Below are positions 26,510 through 36,042 of a stretch of DNA of 64,000 nucleotides, one piece after another. Origin of the DNA: Flavobacterium lipolyticum. Its GTDB lineage: Bacteria > Bacteroidota > Bacteroidia > Flavobacteriales > Flavobacteriaceae. Under the pieces are notes generated by a model. The model searched no databases. It had not been told where the DNA came from and saw only the letters and a program-made list of their open reading frames with translations. How positions within the stretch are numbered: the first letter of the stretch is position 1; each line of letters begins with the position of its first letter. The position numbers were made by a program, and so were the translations under genes. Location of the stretch: the NCBI RefSeq assembly GCF_020905335.1, contig NZ_JAJJMN010000002.1:744001-808000 (forward strand), given 5' to 3'.

Positions 26510-28051
26510 CTATTCGTCCGGTTCGTTCATGATTTTTTCACGATACTTCTTACCTATTAATAACGTCAGGTTCTTTTTATAATCGTCAAGAAGCCATTCG
26601 CGGTAATTTTTACTACACTGACTCAAACATTTTGCAAAACGTTTGATACGGCATTCTATATCATCATCAAGTTCTTTTCCTAATGATTTTGCTTCTTGCA
26701 GCGTTTCTGTATTGTCCACACACATGGAAGCATGTTGTTCTAATGATTTGTCTAAAACCACTTTTGAACGTAAATTTTGTTTGATAATTAACTTATGTTC
26801 TTCATCAACATCAAAAGTTACATCGGCAGTTTTACTGAATTTAGCACGTAATTCCGGAGGCATACTGTATTTAAAGTACATTTCAATCTCAGTATCATCG
26901 CGAAGATTCTCTAAATAAAATTCCGGCGATTTAAAGATGTGCTGCCAGTTTACCGGCTCACTCCATAAACCAAAACGCGCTGCATTATTACCTAGGTCGA
27001 TTACTGTAAATTCGTCTTTTCCGGGTAATTTACGGGACCCACGACCAATCATCTGATAGTATAAAGTTAATGATTTAGTCGCTCTGTTTAAGATAATTGT
27101 TTCAACTGTTGGTTCATCAAAACCTGTTGTTAAGATTCCCACAGAAGTCAGAATCGCATCCGGTGTTTTTTTGAACCATTGTAAAATATCCTTACGCTCT
27201 TCTGAGCTGCTGGTGTTATCAAGGTGTCTGATGTCATAACCCGCTTCTCTAAATGTTTCATAAACATATAACGAAGTGTGGATACCATTATTAAAAATCA
27301 GGGTCTTTTTACCTATTGAACGTTCTGTATAAGCATGCAGTAATTTTTCCTGCATAATAGTATTGGTGTACAAATCATCAGATGATTTTACGGTATAATC
27401 TCCGTTAATACCTACTTTAAGAGAGGTTAATCCAACATCATAACTATAGGTAGTTGCACGAGCCAAAAATCCCTTGTCAATCAATGAACTAATGGTATCA
27501 CCCACAATAAGTTCATTGTAACTCTGGTGCATCGGTAATTTTATATTTGAACTCAAAGGCGTCGCTGTTACTCCAAGAATAAAAGCATTTTTGAATGAGT
27601 TTAACAGCTTTCGGAATGAGTTGTAATGCGCCTCATCAATAATAACCAAACCGATATTATCTAAATGTAATTTTTCGTCATTGATACGGTTTTTCAAAGT
27701 CTCGACCATGGCCACAAAACAAGAGAAATCGTTTTGATCCGGTAATTCTTTTACTTTACTGTTAATGATTTTATTGGAAACACCAAACCCTTTCAGCATT
27801 TTTGAGGTTTGCTTACAAAGTTCGATACGGTGTGTCAGGACCACCACTTTTTTATCATTATTAGCTAAATAACGACGAACGATTTCGGAAAAAATCACAG
27901 TTTTTCCACCACCAGTAGGCAATTGATATAATAAATGATGTTTCGGAGGAGCGTTGTCTAAACGATCAAAAATGGCATCAATATCGCCTTTTTGATATGC
28001 ATAAAGTTCTTTTTTCTCTTCTCTTTCTATTTCTAAAGTGTTTTGAGACAT
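26510..28051 (-). CDS. SSL2/RAD25-like DEAD/DEAH helicase
   Basis: This superfamily 2 helicase of 513 residues has LPTGGGKTVIFSEI (motif I, about residues 45-58), DEAHYNSF (motif II), TATPLSSN (III) and QMIGRGSRK (VI). A C-terminal helical tail of about 110 residues follows the second RecA domain. The general layout matches the restriction-type/RAD25 helicases that many Flavobacteria carry as stand-alone genes. No nuclease or methylase partner is adjacent, so I do not call it a restriction component. A reverse promoter is seen just upstream. Confidence 0.85.
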   Translation of the reverse strand: MSQNTLEIEREEKKELYAYQKGDIDAIFDRLDNAPPKHHLLYQLPTGGGKTVIFSEIVRRYLANNDKKVVVLTHRIELCKQTSKMLKGFGVSNKIINSKVKELPDQNDFSCFVAMVETLKNRINDEKLHLDNIGLVIIDEAHYNSFRKLLNSFKNAFILGVTATPLSSNIKLPMHQSYNELIVGDTISSLIDKGFLARATTYSYDVGLTSLKVGINGDYTVKSSDDLYTNTIMQEKLLHAYTERSIGKKTLIFNNGIHTSLYVYETFREAGYDIRHLDNTSSSEERKDILQWFKKTPDAILTSVGILTTGFDEPTVETIILNRATKSLTLYYQMIGRGSRKLPGKDEFTVIDLGNNAARFGLWSEPVNWQHIFKSPEFYLENLRDDTEIEMYFKYSMPPELRAKFSKTADVTFDVDEEHKLIIKQNLRSKVVLDKSLEQHASMCVDNTETLQEAKSLGKELDDDIECRIKRFAKCLSQCSKNYREWLLDDYKKNLTLLIGKKYREKIMNEPDE

Positions 28052-28071
28052 TGTTTATTTTTGGATTTTTG

Positions 28072-28079
28072 CAAAAATA
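28072..28079 (-). promoter_or_regulatory. helicase gene promoter -7 element
   Basis: TATTTTTG on the reverse strand fits TAnnTTTG, 20 bp before the start at 28051. No clear -33 TTG is present. Confidence 0.35.
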
Positions 28080-28161
28080 CACCGAAAAAACAGTTTTTCA
28101 CTTTATTTTAACCTAAAATAAATGTTTTTTTTAAATAAGATTTTTTATGAGAATCGATTTA

Positions 28162-28692
28162 TTAGTCGATTTTCTCTAAAATTGCCTCGAAATCGTACCT
28201 ATTTATCCATATTTGTTGAAGAGTTTCTTGTTGAATGGTGACGATTCGTTCTTTAAAATCCGGTAAAATTCCATTGGAAATCGAAAAATTCACTGCCTGT
28301 TCAAAGGAATTGAAGATGCTTTTACAGAATAATTCCTGTTTAACCGGATTTTGAGACGAATAAGTTTGTGCTATTTCTATATTGTAAAGCATGATATCAG
28401 CAACCACAAAAGGATCAACTCCCAATAAAATAAAATGTTTGATGTATTTCTGCGCTACTGAACGTCGCAATTTTGCTTTCGGACGTTTTCTGGCTCCTGC
28501 TTTTTTGATCGGAAAATATTCGTGTGAAATCTTTACTTTACATTCCTGCAACAGTTTATCTTCTTTAGGATTAAAGACAAAATCGTAATACACTTTTACA
28601 GGACTAAACTTTTCATACAATTCGATAATTTGCTCTTCGAGCTGTTCCTTATCTAATTCGGCAAGATATTTTTTTAAATCGCGTTTACTCAT
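28162..28692 (-). CDS. DUF6155 family protein
   Basis: The 176-residue soluble protein begins MSKRDLKKYLAELDKEQLEEQI and contains the basic stretch KKAGARKRPKAKLRR near residue 65, followed by helical segments. I match it to DUF6155, a family without known function. The frame extends two codons upstream to a TTG at 28698, but the ATG at 28692 is the likely start. It is divergent from the DUF3817 gene, with TAnnTTTG elements for both directions in the 100-bp gap. Confidence 0.7.
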   Translation of the reverse strand: MSKRDLKKYLAELDKEQLEEQIIELYEKFSPVKVYYDFVFNPKEDKLLQECKVKISHEYFPIKKAGARKRPKAKLRRSVAQKYIKHFILLGVDPFVVADIMLYNIEIAQTYSSQNPVKQELFCKSIFNSFEQAVNFSISNGILPDFKERIVTIQQETLQQIWINRYDFEAILEKID

Positions 28693-28710
28693 TATCAAAG
28701 TTTAAGATTA

Positions 28711-28718
28711 CAAAAGTA
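28711..28718 (-). promoter_or_regulatory. DUF6155 gene promoter -7 element
   Basis: TACTTTTG on the reverse strand, 19 bp before the ATG at 28692. A reverse TTG at 28744-28742 gives a 23-bp spacing. Confidence 0.45.
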
Positions 28719-28761
28719 AATTACTTTCCTGATTCATACTGCAAAAACCAACGATAATACT

Positions 28762-28769
28762 TAATTTTG
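28762..28769 (+). promoter_or_regulatory. DUF3817-mscS promoter -7 element
   Basis: TAATTTTG fits TAnnTTTG and lies 27 bp before the ATG at 28796, facing the DUF3817/MscS pair. Confidence 0.45.
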
Positions 28770-28795
28770 CTAGTATTAAACTCAAAAATTAGAAT

Positions 28796-29083
28796 ATGCT
28801 CAAGATTTTCAAAGTTACTGCAATTTTAGAGGGAATCTCTTATTTAGTATTGTTTACCAATATGCTTTTCATCAAAACCAATAATCCTGAACTTTATCAC
28901 ACCTTATTACGTCCGTTGGGAATGACGCATGGTGTTTTATTTATCGGATATGTTTTACTCGCTATTTTACTTAAAAAACCGCAAAACTGGGATTTAAAAA
29001 CCTTTGCAATTATACAAATCGCCTCACTTATTCCGTTTGGAACTTTTTATATAGAGAAAAAATACCTGGAGAATAATGCCTAG
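28796..29083 (+). CDS. DUF3817 domain membrane protein
   Basis: This 95-residue inner-membrane protein has three predicted membrane helices. The DUF3817 pattern is visible in KVTAILEGISYLVLF near the start and RPLGMTHGVLFIGYVL in the middle. The family has no established function. Its last 8 bp overlap the start of the mechanosensitive channel gene, so the two are translationally coupled and likely act in the same envelope context. Confidence 0.85.
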   Translation: MLKIFKVTAILEGISYLVLFTNMLFIKTNNPELYHTLLRPLGMTHGVLFIGYVLLAILLKKPQNWDLKTFAIIQIASLIPFGTFYIEKKYLENNA

Positions 29084-30332
29084 ACTTTTGGATAAAATAT
29101 TCAACTTTTTATACCCTATTTTTAGAGACTGGGGCATGAGTCGTAATATTGCGTCTTATGTGAGCCTGGTCTTTAATATTGCCATTATGGTAATACTGGC
29201 TTATGCCATTTATTATTTGGCAAAATTTGTTTTGGTTACACTAACCGCCGTTTTTGCGCAGCGTACCAAAACAAAATTTGACGATTACCTTATTCACAAT
29301 AAAACCACAAAATATACAGCCTATTTAATTCCGTTTTTCTTTATTTACAAGGCTGTTCCAATCATTCTGGATAAATATGAGTACTGGGAATCTGTTTTTG
29401 GAAAAATTGTAGGTGTTTATATCGTTTTGCTGGGATTGTGGATTACCCGCACCATTTTTAATGCTTTACGTGATTATTTAAAACAAAAACCGGAATACAG
29501 CGACAAACCAATCGACAGTTTTGTTCAGGTTATTATGATCGTACTTTGGATTTTTGGAGTTGCCATTATTATTTCGAAGTTATTCGGAATCAAACAAGGC
29601 GAATTGCTGACTATCCTAGGAACACTTTCAGCTATTATTATCTTGATTTTCAGAGATACTATTCTCGGGTTTGTTTCGAGTGTACAGGTAGCGATAAACG
29701 ATATGGTTCGTATTGGTGACTGGATTACGATGGATAAATTCGGAGCTGATGGTGATGTAATCGAAATTAACCTGACGACCGTTAAGGTTCGAAATTTTGA
29801 TAACACGATTACCACAATTCCAACCTATGCTTTGAGTTCTGATTCTTTTCAGAACTGGCGCGGTATGCAAAAATCTGACGGTCGACGTATCAAAAGACAC
29901 GTTTTAATCAAAAGCAGCAGCATTCGTTTTTTGAATGACGAAGATTTGAATCAGATGAAAAAAGTACAATTGATTTCTTCTTATATCGAAAGCAGACAAG
30001 CTGAAATCGACAAATACAATGAGCAACGCGGAGTAGATAAAACTCTAGCGCTTAATGGCCGAAACATGACCAATTTAGGATTGTTTCGCAAGTATATCAT
30101 GCAATATTTGGTAACACATCCCGGCTTAAACAAAGACATGCACATGATGTGCCGTCAACTGCAATCGACTGCAAATGGAGTTCCTTTAGAAATTTATGCT
30201 TTTTCGAGCGACAAACGCTGGGCCAATTACGAATATATTATGTCTGATATTTTTGATCATGTAATGGCTTCCGTAGAATACTTCGATCTTGAGATATTTG
30301 AACTGCCTTCGAAGATTGGTAGGTTTGATTAA
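29076..30332 (+). CDS. MscS family mechanosensitive ion channel
   Basis: The 418-residue protein has four to five N-terminal membrane helices, then the MscS pore helix and beta domain (FRDTILGFVSSVQVAINDMVRIGDWI, about residues 192-217), then a long cytoplasmic C-terminal part. It is larger than E. coli MscS and resembles the YbdG-type layout. Such channels open under membrane tension to release solutes on osmotic downshock. It overlaps the DUF3817 gene and is followed by a 13-bp repeat array. Confidence 0.9.
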   Translation: MPRLLDKIFNFLYPIFRDWGMSRNIASYVSLVFNIAIMVILAYAIYYLAKFVLVTLTAVFAQRTKTKFDDYLIHNKTTKYTAYLIPFFFIYKAVPIILDKYEYWESVFGKIVGVYIVLLGLWITRTIFNALRDYLKQKPEYSDKPIDSFVQVIMIVLWIFGVAIIISKLFGIKQGELLTILGTLSAIIILIFRDTILGFVSSVQVAINDMVRIGDWITMDKFGADGDVIEINLTTVKVRNFDNTITTIPTYALSSDSFQNWRGMQKSDGRRIKRHVLIKSSSIRFLNDEDLNQMKKVQLISSYIESRQAEIDKYNEQRGVDKTLALNGRNMTNLGLFRKYIMQYLVTHPGLNKDMHMMCRQLQSTANGVPLEIYAFSSDKRWANYEYIMSDIFDHVMASVEYFDLEIFELPSKIGRFD

Positions 30333-30377
30333 GAAAAGTTTTGTTTCAGGTTTCAAGTTTCAGGTTTCAAGTTTCAG

Positions 30378-30481
30378 TCTCAGTTTTCAGTCTCAGTTTT
30401 CAGTCTCAGTTTTCGGTCTCAGTTTTCAGTCTCAGTTTTCGGTCTCAGTTTTCGGTCTCAGTTCTCAGTGCCAGTGTTCAG
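30378..30481. repeat. eight tandem 13-bp repeats after mscS
   Basis: Eight consecutive units of TCTCAGTTTTC(A/G)G, the last two degenerate. They are preceded by GGTTTCAAGTTTCA words. At 30497-30524 inverted-orientation units (CTGAATACTGAGACTG, CTGAATACT) can pair back to the array, forming a large hairpin between the MscS gene and the reverse-strand lipoprotein gene. Confidence 0.93.
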
Positions 30482-30527
30482 TCTCGGCATAAAACTGAAT
30501 ACTGAGACTGCGACTGAATACTAAAAA

Positions 30528-30956
30528 CTACTCCTTAACTTTTTCAAAAACAAACCCTGATTCGTTATAATCTATAGGCTGATCAGGCATAAAAAGCGGA
30601 AGATTAAAATAAATTCCGATTACTCCTTTTCCTAAGAACAATTTATTGTCTTTTTTTAGCAAGGCTAAAGGAATTCTCTTCCAGCTTCCGCCATTAGCAA
30701 TAAAATGATAATCCCCTCTTAGCGTATCTCCTTTGATATCCCCTCTTACATCCCCCGAATCTTTACCTATTTTATGGTAGAATACTTCATAACGGCCAAA
30801 AAAACGCTTATTGTTTATACGAATGTCCAAGATTGCTGTATCGCCTTTGTGAACCGCACGATAGACGGCATGTTTGTACTCTTCTTTGTTTTCTTTTGAA
30901 TTGCAGGAAATTAGAGCAAGAGTCAATAAAGAAGCTACTATAAAAGTTTTGACCAT
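30528..30956 (-). CDS. lipoprotein of unknown function, 142 aa
   Basis: The signal peptide with lipobox LALISC places the lipidated Cys at residue 18. The mature protein is short and beta-rich (RFFGRYEVFYHKIGKDSGDVRGDIKGDTLRGDYHF), as in Flavobacterial exported proteins that sense or bind small ligands, but I do not recognise the family. It is followed by the MscS gene in convergent orientation. An acyl-CoA thioesterase lies upstream on the same strand, 48 bp away. Confidence 0.75.
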   Translation of the reverse strand: MVKTFIVASLLTLALISCNSKENKEEYKHAVYRAVHKGDTAILDIRINNKRFFGRYEVFYHKIGKDSGDVRGDIKGDTLRGDYHFIANGGSWKRIPLALLKKDNKLFLGKGVIGIYFNLPLFMPDQPIDYNESGFVFEKVKE

Positions 30957-31004
30957 TGTTTGAGTTTTTAAAATAACAGGTTCTGTTTTTGTGTGCCGAA
31001 AAAA

Positions 31005-31388
31005 TTACAAACGATCTTTTACAAATTCAATTTGAGTTTTTCCGTGAGCTTTGGGTTTTCCCTCTTCATCCAGACTAACCATTGTAGTTTTATCTATGGT
31101 AATGATAATTTCACGAGTCATCATATTACGTACGGCACATTTTAAAATCAGTGAAGTGTTTCCAAATTTCACAACATCAATTCCAATTTCAACGATATCA
31201 CCTTGTCGGGCGGAACTCTTAAAATCAATTTCAGACATGTATTTGGTAACTACTCTGGTATTTTCCAACTGAATGATCGTATAAAGCGCCAGTTCTTCAT
31301 CGATCCAGGCAAGTAACTTTCCTCCAAATAATGTTCCGTTCGGATTTAAATCTTCGGGTTTGACCCATTTTCTGGTATGAAATCGCAT
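31005..31388 (-). CDS. acyl-CoA thioesterase, hotdog fold
   Basis: The 127-residue protein is a single hotdog domain of the YciA/BFIT type. It begins RFHTRKWVKPEDLNPNGTLFGGKLLAWIDE, with the conserved Asn-Gly...Gly-Gly-x3-Trp-x-Asp segment that forms the helix and active site. It hydrolyses acyl-CoA to free acid and CoA; the chain length is not predictable. It is divergent from the 31449 gene across 60 bp. Confidence 0.9.
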   Translation of the reverse strand: MRFHTRKWVKPEDLNPNGTLFGGKLLAWIDEELALYTIIQLENTRVVTKYMSEIDFKSSARQGDIVEIGIDVVKFGNTSLILKCAVRNMMTREIIITIDKTTMVSLDEEGKPKAHGKTQIEFVKDRL

Positions 31389-31448
31389 AATATTTAGTTT
31401 GAATAAAAAATTTTGTATTGGATTTTTTTCTAAATTTAAAGAAAAAAC

Positions 31449-31856
31449 ATGGAAGCAAGAGACACTTTTTTAAAAGAATTCAGAGGCGAAACTTTAGGAA
31501 CTATAAGTGCTCAATCTTCTGCGGATGAGTTGTTTCAAAATCAAACGATTAGACCCATTTTAAAACTTCAGAACGATTTATTTGTGGCGGTTTTCATCAA
31601 CTATGTCAACAAAAATAAAGCTGATTTTTACTCGTACACAGTCGAAAAGAAACTCCAAACCATCGAAAACTCCATTCAGAAAGATATTAAGTTTAGAAAT
31701 TCTCTAAAAGGAATCGTAATGGCGCTTTTCACCCTTGAAGAATACGAAACCTATATTCAAAACTCCTCCAGTCTCAACAAAAGGATGATGAATTTACTCA
31801 TCGACCGATTGAAAAGTCAGGTACAATTGTTTGAACTAGAATCGAAGTCGAAATAG
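31449..31856 (+). CDS. conserved hypothetical protein, 135 aa
   Basis: This helical cytoplasmic protein begins MEARDTFLKEFRGETLGTIS. I believe orthologues are common in Flavobacteriia and are sometimes labelled glyoxalase, but no VOC metal-binding pattern is visible, so I do not adopt that name. It has no cysteine, signal peptide or known motif. It is followed by two hairpins. Confidence 0.65.
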   Translation: MEARDTFLKEFRGETLGTISAQSSADELFQNQTIRPILKLQNDLFVAVFINYVNKNKADFYSYTVEKKLQTIENSIQKDIKFRNSLKGIVMALFTLEEYETYIQNSSSLNKRMMNLLIDRLKSQVQLFELESKSK

Positions 31857-31872
31857 AATTTGACCTATAAAA

Positions 31873-31908
31873 CAAATCCGATAGATTTTAAAAACCTGTC
31901 GGATTTGC
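31873..31908. repeat. hairpin CAAATCCGA/TCGGATTTG
   Basis: A 9-bp inverted repeat with an 18-nt spacer and no T run lies just before the stronger terminator at 31936. The same AAATCCGA/TCGGATTT arms occur in the terminator at 14824-14870. Confidence 0.6.
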
Positions 31909-31935
31909 ATAAATTACTGTTTAAACCTCAAAATA

Positions 31936-31972
31936 AAAAAGACTAACAGTTAAACAAACTGTTAGTCTTTTT
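31936..31972. terminator. bidirectional terminator, 31449 gene / DUF885
   Basis: A 16-bp perfect stem AAAAAGACTAACAGTT / AACTGTTAGTCTTTTT closes a 5-nt loop, with A and T runs at the two ends. It lies between convergent transcripts. Confidence 0.88.
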
Positions 31973-32082
31973 ACTTTGCATCCATTAGGACGCAGTTCTC
32001 AAAAAAATGTTTTACACTTAATAAAACAAAATCTTGCAAACGACGATTCTATAAGTTTAAAATCGGCCGTAATTATTGCTGT

Positions 32083-33826
32083 TTATTCCTCAGACAACAT
32101 TAATTCTTTGATATATTTCACCGGAGCGCTTCCAAAACTTAAGAATTTCTCGTGAAACTTCTTCAAATTGAATTTATCCCCTTCTTTCTTTTTAAGTTCT
32201 TCTCTTAAGTTATAGATCTCAGTATATCCTGTAAAATAAGAACACAATTGTACTTGTGATAAAGTAACACGTTTCCATTTTCCATCTGCCTCTGCCTGCT
32301 GTTGAAAAGCTTCTTTAGTCAATAAATCCAATGCTGCTTCTTTAGACATATTTTTAGTATGTACGCTAATATCCAAAATGGTGTTGCAAGTAGCTCTCAA
32401 GTTCCATTTGTAATACATTAACCACATTTCATCAGAGTTTTTATATCCGCTTTCCAACATCATTTTCTCTGCATAAACAGCCCAGCCTTCTACCATAGCG
32501 CCATTTCCTAAAATAGATTTAATGATACTTGGCGATTGATTGCTGTACACCAATTGAGTATAATGTCCAGGAACAGCCTCGTGAATGTTTAAAATTTGAA
32601 GGATATAATCGTTGTATTCACGCAGGTAGCTTTCTGCATTTTCAGCCGTCCAACCTGACATACTTCCCACATTATAATAGGTGTTAGCATTTTTATCATA
32701 AGGTCCGGGAGCTGAAATAGAAGCTCCTGCCACTCCTGCCATATATGCCGGCTCTTTACGAACTACAAGTGGTTTTGAAGGATCGATATACAATAAATCT
32801 TTTGCTTTAACATAGGCTGTTAATTCCGGAATTTGTTTTTCAATTTCAGACTGGAATTTCTCCGGTGTAGTATGCTGCAAAGAGATTTTATCAATTACTT
32901 GTTTGATTAAATCCAGTTTATCAGCAGGCTTTGGTTCGTTTCCTTTGTATTTTTTCCAAAGTTTATCAGCTAAAACAAACATTTTTTCGTGCAAATCTTT
33001 TTTATGATCCACGGCAACTTTAAAGATTTCCTCCGCCGTATAGCTTGATTGAATATCAAAATTGAACTTTTTAGCAAACAATTCCGATCCAAGTCTGAAA
33101 GAACGTGGTGTTTTGTTGTCTAACTTCTTTAACCAATCAGCATAATCTGTAACTGCTTTTTTTAGCAACGATTCCTTTATCGAGTATTTGTTTTTTCTCG
33201 GCAGCAGTTAATTTACTTTTTTCCAAAGCTGTAGCCAAGTCAACGTCAAAAACACTAGAACCACCCAAATTTTGTGCTATAGCAAGCTCTGTATGTTCAA
33301 CTGTTGGATTTTTAATATTCTTTTTGGCTGCTTCATAAAATGCAGGAACCTTATTCATTTTAGCATTGAAAGCACGTAAACGAACTTCTAATGAATCGTA
33401 TTTACCATTTAAGATTTCAGCGAAAGCTCCACAAACATTATATTCAGAAGGATTCCACTGAGAAGATTTTACTTCCTTAATACTAAAAACAGTAGCTTCC
33501 AACTGATTTTTTATCATTTGAAAATCTGTCTTATTGTTATCCGACAAATCTTCAAGTTTAAATTGTTTTAAAGAATCCAATTCAGAATTAACAAAATCAA
33601 GTTGTCTTTTTTCCTCAGCAGCATCCGGAACCACCAAAACACTGTCTAGTTTATGATAACCAACAGCCGAAGCCCAGCCCGGGTTAATCTTCCATAAATC
33701 AGTAACAAAACGATCCTTATAAGCGTCGAATTTTGTATCTAATGCTTTGTCGCTCTCAGACTTCCCATTCTTATTACAGGAAAAAAGTACCGTGATTGCA
33801 AAAATTGAAACAAACAGTTTTTTCAT
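32083..33826 (-). pseudogene. DUF885 lipoprotein (putative metallopeptidase), frameshifted
   Basis: Two overlapping frames encode consecutive parts of one DUF885 protein. Codons from 33826 give a lipoprotein signal (lipobox VLFSC, Cys17) and the N-terminal half, ending GIVAKKSSYRLC stop. The frame ending at 32083 continues with KKAVTDYADWLKKL and includes IHEAVPGHYTQL, the HExxxGH-type motif of the family. They join at a run of seven A (reverse strand; 33163-33157). Six A would restore GIVAKKAVTDYADW and an intact protein of about 580 residues, the family length. It is either a true one-base insertion, an assembly error, or a slippage site. Confidence 0.88.
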
Positions 33827-33872
33827 AAGTTATATTTTTTATGGTTTAAAGATAAAAAAAATGTTCTTTATG

Positions 33873-33906
33873 CAAAACTATTTGTTATTTGTAATTAATA
33901 TTTCAA
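33873..33906 (-). promoter_or_regulatory. DUF885 promoter
   Basis: Reverse-strand TTG (33906-33904), 23 bp, then TAGTTTTG (33880-33873), 47 bp before the ATG at 33826. It overlaps the end of the E1 gene, so the DUF885 gene can be transcribed independently. Confidence 0.45.
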
Positions 33907-35871
33907 TAATTCTAATAAAACATCTTCAAATCGATTTTTAGCTAAAAACTGATCCTCCAGTGCTTTGGTAAACGGAATAGGTGAATCTAAACTGGCTACT
34001 CTTTTTACAGGAGCGTCTAAATATTCAAAGCATTCCTCCATAATTAAGGCCGAAATATCACTCGCAATACCTCCAAACAAAGTATCTTCCTGATAAATGA
34101 TTACTTTTCCTGTCTTTTTAACCGAATTAAAAATAGTTTCGGTATCCAAAGGCTGTAACGTTCTTAAATCAATTAAATCTGCTTTTATTTCAGGGTTTTT
34201 ATTCAGTGTTTCTAATGCCCAATGAACGGTGGCACCAAAAGCTATAATAGTGATAGAATCTCCTTCTTTCAATAAGGCTGCTTTTCCTAACGGGATAGTG
34301 TAATACTCTACAGGAACATCCTGATAAACGCTGCGATACAATTGTTTGTGTTCGAAAAACAATACCGGATTCGGATCATTTATAGAAGTATTCAATAATC
34401 CTTTTGCATCATACGGAAAGGCCGGATAAACAACTTTCAGTCCCGGAGTTTTAGTAAACCATGCTTCATTAGTCTGCGAATGAAAAGGTCCTGCCTGAGT
34501 TCCTCCGCCACATGGCATTCGTACCACAACATCGGCTTTTTCTCCCCAACGATAATGAGATTTAGCCAGCAAGTTTACGATCGGGTTAAAACCTGTAGAA
34601 ACAAAATCAGCAAACTGCATTTCGACAATAGCTTTACAGCCGTTGATTGACAATCCCATTCCGGCAGAAACAACCGCACTCTCACAAATTGGGGTATTTC
34701 GTACACGTTCTTTCCCGAATAACTTCACAAATCCATCCGTAATTTTAAAGGCACCGCCATACTCGGCAATATCCTGCCCCATTATCACCAGATTCTCATG
34801 CCGTTCCATCGATTGTTTTAAACTACTGCTGATGGCATCAATAAATCTAATATTAGTTACTTCAGAATCAGATTTAACTTCTTCATAAACAAATGGTTTA
34901 TACACATCATCTAATTCACCACTATAATCCGGAACGATTTCCGGCTCTGCATTTGCCATGGCCCAATTTTCATCAATTTCCTGTTTAAGTGAACTGTGCA
35001 ATTGTTCGTCAAATTCAGTAGTCAGAACACCGGTTTCTATTAAATACTTTTTGTAATTCGCTACCGGATCTTTGGCTGCCCACTCGTCCATTAGCTCTTG
35101 CGGAACATATTTGGTACCACTTGCCTCTTCATGGCCACGCATTCTGAAAGTCTTAAACTCCAGTAAAACCGGATGCGGATCTTTCTGCATTTCTTCTTTC
35201 AGTTGTGCCAGTTTATTATAGATTTCCACTATATTATTTCCATCAATAATATGACTCTCTATACCATAACCTATTCCTTTATCGGCCAGGTTTTCACAAA
35301 AATACTGCTCGTTTGTTGGTGTAGATAATCCGTAACCGTTGTTTTCAATTACAAACATGACAGGTAGTTTCCACACGGCAGCTATATTCAGCGCTTCATG
35401 AAAATCACCTTCACTGGTAGCACCTTCACCTGTAAAAACTGCTGTTATTTTATTCTCCTTTTTAAGTTTATGCGCCAGTGCAATTCCGTCTGCGATCCCG
35501 AGTTGTGGACCCAAATGCGAAATCATACCGATAATATTGTATTCCTGAGTACCAAAGTGAAAACTGCGGTCTCTTCCTTTTGTAAAACCATTTGCTTTTC
35601 CCTGCCATTGCGAAAATAAACGATGTAGCGGGATATTTCTACTGGTAAAAACGCCTAGATTTCGGTGCATAGGCAGCACATATTCTGATTCATCTAAAAT
35701 AGAGGTAACCCCCACTGCGATGGCCTCTTGCCCTATTCCGGAGAACCATTTGGAAACTTTTCCCTGACGAATTAAGATGAGCATCTTTTCTTCGATGAGT
35801 CGGGGTTTGAGAATTTTTTTATATAAGTCTAATAATTGAGTGTCAGTTAGGTCTTGTCTGTAAAAGATCAT
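33895..35871 (-). CDS. branched-chain 2-oxoacid dehydrogenase E1, fused alpha/beta
   Basis: A single 658-residue chain joins the alpha subunit (about 1-320) and beta subunit (about 340-658) of a ThDP-dependent 2-oxoacid dehydrogenase E1. The ThDP/Mg motif runs from GEG at 148-150 to NN at 177-178. The beta part starts RFIDAISSSLKQSMERHENL and contains GGGTQAGPFHSQTNEAWF. It decarboxylates 2-oxoacids and acylates the E2 lipoyl group. Similarity to BkdA/BkdB suggests branched-chain oxoacids as substrates. That would be the catabolic counterpart of the leu/ilv genes in this window, but pyruvate cannot be excluded. E2 and E3 genes are not adjacent. Confidence 0.88.
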   Translation of the reverse strand: MIFYRQDLTDTQLLDLYKKILKPRLIEEKMLILIRQGKVSKWFSGIGQEAIAVGVTSILDESEYVLPMHRNLGVFTSRNIPLHRLFSQWQGKANGFTKGRDRSFHFGTQEYNIIGMISHLGPQLGIADGIALAHKLKKENKITAVFTGEGATSEGDFHEALNIAAVWKLPVMFVIENNGYGLSTPTNEQYFCENLADKGIGYGIESHIIDGNNIVEIYNKLAQLKEEMQKDPHPVLLEFKTFRMRGHEEASGTKYVPQELMDEWAAKDPVANYKKYLIETGVLTTEFDEQLHSSLKQEIDENWAMANAEPEIVPDYSGELDDVYKPFVYEEVKSDSEVTNIRFIDAISSSLKQSMERHENLVIMGQDIAEYGGAFKITDGFVKLFGKERVRNTPICESAVVSAGMGLSINGCKAIVEMQFADFVSTGFNPIVNLLAKSHYRWGEKADVVVRMPCGGGTQAGPFHSQTNEAWFTKTPGLKVVYPAFPYDAKGLLNTSINDPNPVLFFEHKQLYRSVYQDVPVEYYTIPLGKAALLKEGDSITIIAFGATVHWALETLNKNPEIKADLIDLRTLQPLDTETIFNSVKKTGKVIIYQEDTLFGGIASDISALIMEECFEYLDAPVKRVASLDSPIPFTKALEDQFLAKNRFEDVLLELLKY

Positions 35872-35964
35872 TAGCGGTTAGTTTTTAGTATTTCAAATAT
35901 AGAAAAATATAACAATTTTATTGCTTTTTGTTAGAAAATTTTAATTTTAGTATAACTTTTAAAA

Positions 35965-35992
35965 TTGAATTCTAAAATATTCTCTACCTTTG
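35965..35992 (+). promoter_or_regulatory. promoter of the 2OG-oxygenase gene
   Basis: TTG (35965-35967), 17 bp, then TACCTTTG (35985-35992): a good match to the Bacteroidota consensus, about 50 bp before the ATG at 36043. Confidence 0.65.
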
Positions 35993-36042
35993 TTACTGAA
36001 AGGTTTTACAACGCCTTTTATCTTTAAATAAAAATGTAAAGT

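Noticed and set aside
26510..28051. Restriction-modification system
   Set aside because: The SSL2-type helicase has no methylase, nuclease or specificity gene beside it.
30289..30492. Frame reading SFSLSFQSQFSVSVFG repeats
   Set aside because: It is the translation of the 13-bp tandem repeats and not a gene.
33157..33163. Programmed -1 frameshift at the A7 run
   Set aside because: The reading frames need a +1 shift, which does not fit the A-AAA-AAG type -1 slippery logic; an indel is more likely.
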